Below are positions 55,701 to 64,000 of a stretch of 64,000 nucleotides of DNA, one piece after another. The stretch covers positions 42,968,156 through 43,032,155 of the forward strand of contig OZ025252.1 in assembly GCA_964019135.1 (NCBI GenBank), in the 5' to 3' direction. The notes beneath the pieces are model-generated. The model made no database searches and had not been told where the DNA came from. It saw only the letters and a list, made by a program, of their open reading frames with translations. The translations under genes were made by a program, and so were the position numbers. This stretch comes from Arenicola marina. Its lineage: Eukaryota > Annelida > Polychaeta > Arenicolidae. How positions within the stretch are numbered: position 1 is the stretch's first letter; every line of letters starts with the position of its first letter.

Positions 55701-58700
55701 AGACGGCGTCTTACTACCGCCGACGACTTTCCACTGCCACAGACCGCGTCTCACTACCACCGACGACTTTCCACTACCAGAGATGGCGTCTTACTACCAC
55801 TGACGACTTTCTACTGCCACAGACGGCGTCTCGCTACCACCGACGACTTTCCACTGCCAAAGACGGCGTCTTAGTACCACTGACGACTTTCCACTACCAC
55901 AGACGGCGTCTCACTACCACTGACGACTTTCCACTACCACAGACGGCGTCTTACTACCGCCGACGACTTTCCACTGCCACAGACCGCGTCTCTACCACCG
56001 ACGACTTTCCACTACCACAGATGGCGTTTCACTACCACTGACGACTTTCCACTGCCACAGACGGCGTCTCACTACCACTGACGACTTTCCACTGCCAAAG
56101 ACGGTGCGTCACTACCACTGCCAAAGACGGCGTCTTACTACCACTGACGACTTTCCACTGCCAAAGACGGCGTCTCACTACCACTGACGACTTTCCACTG
56201 CCACAGACGGCGTCTTACTACCATTGACGACTTTCCACTACCACGGACGTCGTCTTACTACCATTCACGACTTTCCACTACCACAGACCGCGTCTCACGA
56301 CCACTGACGACTTTCCACTACCACAGACGGCGTCTTACTACCGCCGACGACTTTCCACTGCCACAGACCGCGTCTCACTACCACCGACGACCTTCCACTA
56401 CCAGAGATGGCGTCTTACTACCACTGACTACTTTCCACTGCCACAGATGGCGTCTTACTACCACTGACGACTTTCCACTGCCACAGACGGCGTCTGACTA
56501 CCATTGACGACTTTCCACTGCCACAGACGGCGTCTTATTACCATTGACGACTTTCCACTACCACAGACGTCGTCTCACTACCATTGACGACTTTCCACTG
56601 CCAGAGACGGCGTCTCACTACCATTGACGACTTTCCACTGCCACAGACGGCGTCTCACTACCATTGACGACTTTCTACTGCCACAGACGGCGTCTTACTA
56701 CCATTGACTACTTTCCACTACCACAGACGTCGTCTTACTACCATTGACGACTTTCCACTACCACAGACCGCGTCTCACGACCACTGACGACTTTTCACTA
56801 CCACAGACGGCGTCTTACTACCGCCGACGACTTTCCACTGCCACAGACCGCGTCTCACTACCACCGACGACTTTCCACTACCACAGATGGCGTCTTACTA
56901 CCACTGACGACTTTCTACTGCCACAGACGGCGTTTCACTACCACTGACGACATTCCACTACCACAGACGGCGTTTCACTGTCACTGACTGCTTTCCACTG
57001 CCACAGACGGCGTCTCACTGCCACTGACGACTTTCCATTACCACAGACGGCGTCTTACTACCACTGACGATTTTCCACTACCACAGACCGCGTCTCACGA
57101 CCACTGACGACTTTCCACTACCACAGACGGCGTCTTACTACCGCCGACGACTCCACTGCCACAGACGGCGTCTCACTACCACTGAAGACTTTCCACTGCC
57201 ACAGACGGCGTCTCACTACCACTGACGACTTTCCACTACCACAGACGTCGTCTTACTACCATTGACGACTTTCCACTGCCACAGACCGCGTATCACTACC
57301 GCCGACGACTTTCCACTGCCATAGACGGCGTCTCACTACCACTGACGACTTTCCACTGCCACAGACGGCGTCTCACTACCACTGACGACTTTCCACTGCC
57401 ACAGACCGCGTCTTACTACCACTGACGACTTTCCACTACCACAGACGTGGTCTTACTACCATTGACGACTTTCCACTGCCACAGACCGCGTATCACTACC
57501 GCCGACGACTTTCCACTGCCACAGACGGCGTCTTACTACCACTGACGACTTTCCACTACCACAGACGGCGTCTTACTACCGCCGACGACTTTCCATCACC
57601 ACAGATGGCGTCTTACTACCACTGACGACGTTCCATTCCCACAGACGGCGTCTTAGTACCACTGATGACTTTCCACTACCACAGACGGCGTCTTACTACC
57701 ACTGACGACTTTCCACTGCCACAGACGGCGTCTCACTACCACTGACGACTTTCCACTGCCACAGACCGTGTCTTACTACCATTGACGACTTTCCACTGCC
57801 ACAGACGGCGTCTCACTACCACTGACGACTTTCCATTACCACAGACGGCGTCTTACTACCACTGACGATTTTCCACTACCACAGACGGCGTCTCACTACC
57901 ATTGACGACTTTCCACTACCACAGACGGCGTCTTACTACCGCCGACGACTTTCCACTGCCACAGACCGCGTCTCTACCACCGACGACTTTCCACTACCAC
58001 AGATGGCGTCTTACTACCACTGACGACTTTCTACTGCCACAGACGGCGTTTCACTACCACTGACGACATTCCACTACCACTGACGACATTCCACTACCAC
58101 AGACGGCGTTTCACTGTCACTGACTACTTTCCACTGCCACAGACGGCGTCTCACTGCCACTGACGACTTTCCATTACCACAGACGGCGTCTTACTACCAC
58201 TGACGATTTTCCACTACCACAGACCGCGTCTCACGACCACTGACGACTTTCCACTACCACAGACGGCGTCTTACTACCGCCGACGACTCCACTGCCACAG
58301 ACGGCGTCTCACTACCACTGACGACTTTCCACTGCCAAAGACGGCGTCTCCCTACCACTGAAGACTTTCCACTGCCACAGACGGCGTCTCACTACCACTG
58401 ACGACTTTCCACTGCCACAGGCGGCGTCTCACTACCACTGACGACTTTCCACTGCCAAAGACGGTGCCTCACTACCAAGGCCAAAGACGGCGTCTTACTA
58501 CCACTGACGACTTTCCACTGCCAAAGACGGCGTCTCACTACCCCTGAGGACTTTCCACTGCCACAGACGTCGTCTCACTACCACTGACGACTTTCCACTG
58601 CCACAGACGGCGTCTGACGACTTTCCACTGCCACAGACGTCGTCTCACTACAATTGACGACTTTCCACTACCGCAGACGTCGTCTCACTACCACTGACGA

Positions 58701-61700
58701 CTTTCCACTGCCACAGACGGCGTCTTACTACCATTGACGACTTTCCACTACCACGGACGTCGTCTTACTACCATTGACGACTTTCCACTACCACAGACGT
58801 CGTCTCACTAGCATTGACGACTTTCCACTGCCACAGATGTCGTCTCACTACCATTGACAACTTTCCACTACCACTGACGACTTTCCACTGCCACAGACGG
58901 CGTCTTACTACCATTGACGACTTTCCACTACCACAGACGTCGTCTTACTACCATTGACGACTTTCCACTACCACGGACGTCGTCTTACTACCATTCACAA
59001 CTTTCCACTACCACAGACCGCGTCTCACGACCACTGACGACTTTCCACTACCACAGACGGCGTCTTACTACCGCCGACGACTTTCCACTGCCACAGACCG
59101 CGTCTCACTACCACCGACGACTTTCCACTACCAGAGATGGCGTCTTACTACCACTGACGACTTTCTACTGCCACAGACGGCGTCTCGCTACCACTGACGA
59201 CTTTCCACTGCCACAGGCGGCGTTTCACTACCACTGACGACTTTCCACTGCCACAGACGGCGTCTCACTACCACTGACGACTTTCCACTGCCAAAGACGC
59301 TGCCTCACTACCACTGACGACTTTCCACTGCCACAGACGGCGTTTCACTACCACTGACGACTTTCCACTGCCACAGACGGCGTCTTACTACCACTGACGA
59401 CTTTCCGCTACCACAGACGGCGTCTTACTACCACTGACGACTTTCCACTGCCACAGACCGTGTCTTACTACCATTGACGACTTTCCACTGCCACAGACGG
59501 CGTCTCACTACCACTGACGACTTTCCATTACCACAGACGGCGTCTTACTACCACTGACGATTTTCCACTACCAGAGACCGCGTCTCACGACCACTGACGA
59601 CTTTCCACTACCACAGACGGCGTCTTACTACCGCCGACGACTTTCCACTGCCACAGACCGCGTCTCACTACCACCGACGACTTTCCATCACCACAGATGG
59701 CGTCTTACTACCACTGACGACTTTCCACTGCCCCAGACGGCGTCTCGCTACCACTGACGACTTTCCACTGCCACAGACGGCGTTTCACTACCACTGACGA
59801 CTTTCCACTGCCACAGACGGCGTCTCACTACCACTGACGACTTTCCATCACCACAGATGGCGTCTTACTACCACTGACGACTTTCCACTGCCACAGACGG
59901 CGTCTCACTACCACCGACGACTTTCCATCACCACAGATGGCGTCTTACTACCACTGACGACTTTCTACTGCCACAGACGGCGTCTCGCTACCACTGACGA
60001 CTTTCCACTACCACAGACGGCGTCTTACTACCACTGACGACTTTCCACTGCCACAGACGGCGTCTCACTACCACCGACGACTTTCCATCACCACAGATGG
60101 CGTCTTACTACCACTGACGACTTTCTACTGCCACAGACGGCGTCTCGCTACCACTGACGACTTTCCACTACCACAGACGGCGTCTTACTACCACTGACGA
60201 CTTTCCACTGCCACAGACGGCGTCTCACTACCACTTACGACTTTCCACTGCCACAGACCGTGTCTTACTACCATTGACGACTTTCCACTGCCACAGACGG
60301 CGTCTCACTACCACTGACGACTTTCCATTACCACAGACGGCGTCTTACTACCACTGACGATTTTCCACTACCACAGACCGCGTCTCACGACCACTGACGA
60401 CTTTCCACTACCACAGACGGCGTCTTACTACCGCCGACGACTCCACTGCCACAGACGGCGTCTCACTACCACTTACGACTTTCCACTGCCACAGACCGTG
60501 TCTTACTACCATTGACGACTTTCCACTGCCACAGACGGCGTCTCACTACCACTGACGACTTTCCATTACCACAGACGGCGTCTTACTACCACTGACGATT
60601 TTCCACTACCACAGACCGCGTCTCACGACCACTGACGACTTTCCACTACCACAGACGGCGTCTTACTACCGCCGACGACTCCACTGCCACAGACGGCGTC
60701 TCACTACCACTGACGACTTTCCACTGCCAAAGACGGCGTCTCACTACCACTGAAGACTTTCCACTGCCACAGACGGCGTCTCACTACCACTGACGACTTT
60801 CCACTGCCAAAGACGGCGTCTCGCTACCACTGACGACTTTCCACTGCCACAGACGGCGTTTCACTACCACTGACGACTTTCCACTGCCACAGACGGCGTC
60901 TTACTACCATTGACGACTTTCCACTACCACAGACGTCGTCTTACTACCATTGACGACTTTCCACTACCACGGACGTCGTCTTACTACCATTCACGACTTT
61001 CCACTGCCAGAGACGGCGTCTCACTACCATTGACGACTTTCCACTGCCACAGACGGCGTCTCACTACCATTGACGACTTTCTACTGCCACAGACGGCGTC
61101 TTACTACCATTGACTACTTTCCACTACCACAGACGACGACTTTCCACTGCCACAGACGGCGTCTTACTACCATTGACGACTTTCCACTACCACAGACGTC
61201 GTCTTACTACCATTGACGACTTTCCACTACCACGGACGTCGTCTTACTACCATTCACGACTTTCCACTACCACAGACCGCGTCTCACGACCACTGACGAC
61301 TTTCCACTACCACAGACGGCGTCTTACTACCGCCGACGACTTTCCACTGCCACAGACCGCGTCTCTACCACCGACGACTTTCCACTACCACAGATGGCGT
61401 TTCACTACCACTGACGACTTTCCACGGCCACAGACGGCGTCTCACTACCACTGACGACTTTCCACTGCCAAAGACGGTGCGTCACTACCACTGCCAAAGA
61501 CGGCGTCTTACTACCACTGACGACTTTCCACTGCCAAAGACGGCGTCTCACTACCACTGACGACTTTCCACTGCCACAGACGGCGTCTTACTACCATTGA
61601 CGACTTTCCACTACCACGGACGTCGTCTTACTACCATTCACGACTTTCCACTACCACAGACCGCGTCTCACGACCACTGACGACTTTCCACTACCACAGA

Positions 61701-64000
61701 CGGCGTCTTACTACCGCCGACGACTTTCCACTGCCACAGACCGCGTCTCACTACCACCGACGACCTTCCACTACCAGAGATGGCGTCTTACTACCACTGA
61801 CTACTTTCCACTGCCACAGATGGCGTCTTACTACCACTGACGACTTTCCACTGCCACAGACGGCGTCTGACTACCATTGACGACTTTCCACTGCCACAGA
61901 CGGCGTCTTATTACCATTGACGACTTTCCACTACCACAGACGTCGTCTCACTACCATTGACGACTTTCCACTGCCAGAGACGGCGTCTCACTACCATTGA
62001 CGACTTTCCACTGCCACAGACGGCGTCTCACTACCATTGACGACTTTCTACTGCCACAGACGGCGTCTTACTACCATTGACTACTTTCCACTACCACAGA
62101 CGACGACTTTCCACTGCCACAGACGGCGTCTTACTACCATTGACGACTTTCCACTACCACAGACGTCGTCTTACTACCATTGACGACTTTCCACTACCAC
62201 GGACGTCGTCTTACTACCATTCACGACTTTCCACTACCACAGACCGCGTCTCACGACCACTGACGACTTTCCACTACCACAGACGGCGTCTTACTACCGC
62301 CGACGACTTTCCACTGCCACAGACCGCGTCTCACTACCACCGACGACTTTCCACTACCAGAGATGGCGTCTTACTACCACTGACGACTTTCTACTGCCAC
62401 AGACGGCGTCTCGCTACCACCGACGACTTTCCACTGCCAAAGACGGCGTCTTAGTACCACTGACGACTTTCCACTACCACAGACGGCGTCTCACTACCAC
62501 TGACGACTTTCCACTACCACAGACGGCGTCTTACTACCGCCGACGACTTTCCACTGCCACAGACCGCGTCTCTACCACCGACGACTTTCCACTACCACAG
62601 ATGGCGTTTCACTACCACTGACGACTTTCCACGGCCACAGACGGCGTCTCACTACCACTGACGACTTTCCACTGCCAAAGACGGTGCGTCACTACCACTG
62701 CCAAAGACGGCGTCTTACTACCACTGACGACTTTCCACTGCCAAAGACGGCGTCTCACTACCACTGACGACTTTCCACTGCCACAGACGGCGTCTTACTA
62801 CCATTGACGACTTTCCACTACCACGGACGTCGTCTTACTACCATTCACGACTTTCCACTACCACAGACCGCGTCTCACGACCACTGACGACTTTCCACTA
62901 CCACAGACGGCGTCTTACTACCGCCGACGACTTTCCACTGCCACAGACCGCGTCTCACTACCACCGACGACCTTCCACTACCAGAGATGGCGTCTTACTA
63001 CCACTGACTACTTTCCACTGCCACAGATGGCGTCTTACTACCACTGACGACTTTCCACTGCCACAGACGGCGTCTGACTACCATTGACGACTTTCCACTG
63101 CCACAGACGGCGTCTTATTACCATTGACGACTTTCCACTACCACAGACGTCGTCTCACTACCATTGACGACTTTCCACTGCCAGAGACGGCGTCTCACTA
63201 CCATTGACGACTTTCCACTGCCACAGACGGCGTCTCACTACCATTGACGACTTTCTACTGCCACAGACGGCGTCTTACTACCATTGACTACTTTCCACTA
63301 CCACAGACGTCGTCTTACTACCATTGACGACTTTCCACTACCACAGACCGCGTCTCACGACCACTGACGACTTTTCACTACCACAGACGGCGTCTTACTA
63401 CCGCCGACGACTTTCCACTGCCACAGACCGCGTCTCACTACCACCGACGACTTTCCACTACCACAGATGGCGTCTTACTACCACTGACGACTTTCTACTG
63501 CCACAGACGGCGTTTCACTACCACTGACGACATTCCACTACCACAGACGTCGTCTCACTGTCACTGACTACTTTCCACTGCCACAGATGGCGTTTCACTA
63601 CCATTGACGACTTTCCACTACCACAGACGGCGTCTTACTACCACTGACGACTTTCCACTACCACAGACGGCGTCTTACTACCGCCGACGACTTTCCACTG
63701 CCACAGACCGCGTCTCACTACCACCGACGACTTTCCATCACCACAGATGGCGTCTTACTACCACTGACGACTTTCCACTGCCACAGACGGCGTCTCACTA
63801 CCACTGACGACTTTCCACTGCCAAAGACGGTGCCTCACTACCACTGCCAAAGACGGCGTCTTACTACCACTGACGACTTTCCACTGCCAAAGACGGCGTC
63901 TCACTACCACTGAGGACTTTCCACTGCCACAGACGGCGTCTTACTACCATTGACGACTTTCCACTACCACGGACGTCGTCTTACTACCATTGACGACTTT
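49765..64000 (+). repeat. 40-bp minisatellite array, more than 14 kb, runs off the window
   Basis: The unit is GACGACTTTCCACTGCCACA plus GACGGCGTCTCACTACCACT. About 350 units are present, with recurrent variants (TACTACCGCC, CCGCGTCT, GTCGTCTT) and occasional shortened units. Long blocks recur: 53004 onward reappears at 58471 onward (offset 5467), 61110 at 62077 (offset 967), and 56744 at 63324 (offset 6580). Frames encoding repeats such as TTDDFPLPQTASHYH are artefacts. One SINE interrupts it at 53909. Confidence 0.96.
53909..54093 (-). mobile_element. Full-length tRNA-derived SINE in the 40-bp array
   Basis: On the minus strand the element begins GGGCCTCCCTGGTGTAGTGG (A box), followed by TTAGCGCACTAGACCGCAGA and the B box GGTTCGAATCC. 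The body (GGCACCTAATCTGGGGCATG) runs to the end CACCAACATTCCT. Target-site duplications TCCACTGCCAAAGA lie at 53895-53908 and 54094-54107; removing element plus one duplication restores a normal 40-bp unit. It is the best preserved copy of the family in the window. Confidence 0.95.

Noticed and set aside
49882..63807. Many 67-146-codon frames repeating TTDDFPLPQTASHYH
   Set aside because: Products of the 40-bp minisatellite; each ends where unit-length changes shift the frame.

Overview
The window is eukaryotic nuclear DNA from an animal. It has spliced genes with GT-AG introns, a tRNA-derived SINE family, LINE fragments, TTAA-flanked MITE-like elements and an exceptional load of minisatellites and hairpins. 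The style (long homopolymer G/C runs, many families of 27-52 bp minisatellites, tRNA-SINEs with a GGCCTCCCTGGTGTAGTGG head) fits a marine invertebrate, perhaps a deuterostome such as a hemichordate, lancelet or echinoderm. That is inference; the species cannot be fixed from the sequence alone.

Only two protein-coding genes are well supported, both on the + strand. (1) Positions 1-6623 carry the last six visible exons of a Cys-loop ligand-gated channel of the nicotinic acetylcholine receptor type. The 5' end lies outside the window, and 443 residues are recovered. It has the Cys-loop, vicinal cysteines in loop C, four membrane segments and a cation-type M2, but it lacks several aromatic residues of the acetylcholine-binding box. 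(2) Positions 40963-43011 carry a complete five-exon SLC25 mitochondrial carrier of the SLC25A45/47/48 type (311 residues). The two genes have no evident functional link.

Everything between and after them is repeat-dominated. 8.1-9.8 kb: decayed LINE fragments in alternating orientation. 10.0-10.4 kb: a 408-bp TTAA-flanked MITE, with a second copy at 47.75-48.16 kb. 11.3-16.5 kb: several minisatellites, including a 190-bp satellite whose unit contains a hairpin; the same satellite recurs inverted at 30.8-31.6 kb. 16.5-19.4 kb: a SINE followed by a 27-bp array. 19.6-20.5 kb: a foldback element. 21.2-26.9 kb: a G-rich minisatellite domain holding a near-identical 2.0-kb tandem duplication, bounded by degenerate inverted repeats. 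27.2-29.8 kb: two unrelated neighbouring arrays, one C-rich and one AT-rich, both with a 36-bp period. 33.7-39.3 kb: a nest of diverged dispersed elements, a chain of hairpins (34.87-35.90 kb) and a tRNA-like sequence. 44.7-46.7 kb: a possible TIR element. 49.5 kb to the right edge: a 40-bp minisatellite array of more than 14 kb that begins with an inverted block, shows multi-kilobase higher-order duplications and carries one SINE with a clear target-site duplication.

Most long reading frames in this window are by-products of tandem repeats and should not be read as genes. The strongest leads are the perfect 44-bp-arm palindrome with one arm triplicated (35.02-35.21 kb) inside a run of consecutive hairpins, the paired inverted hairpin satellites, the TTAA MITE family, and the divergent binding site of the channel gene.
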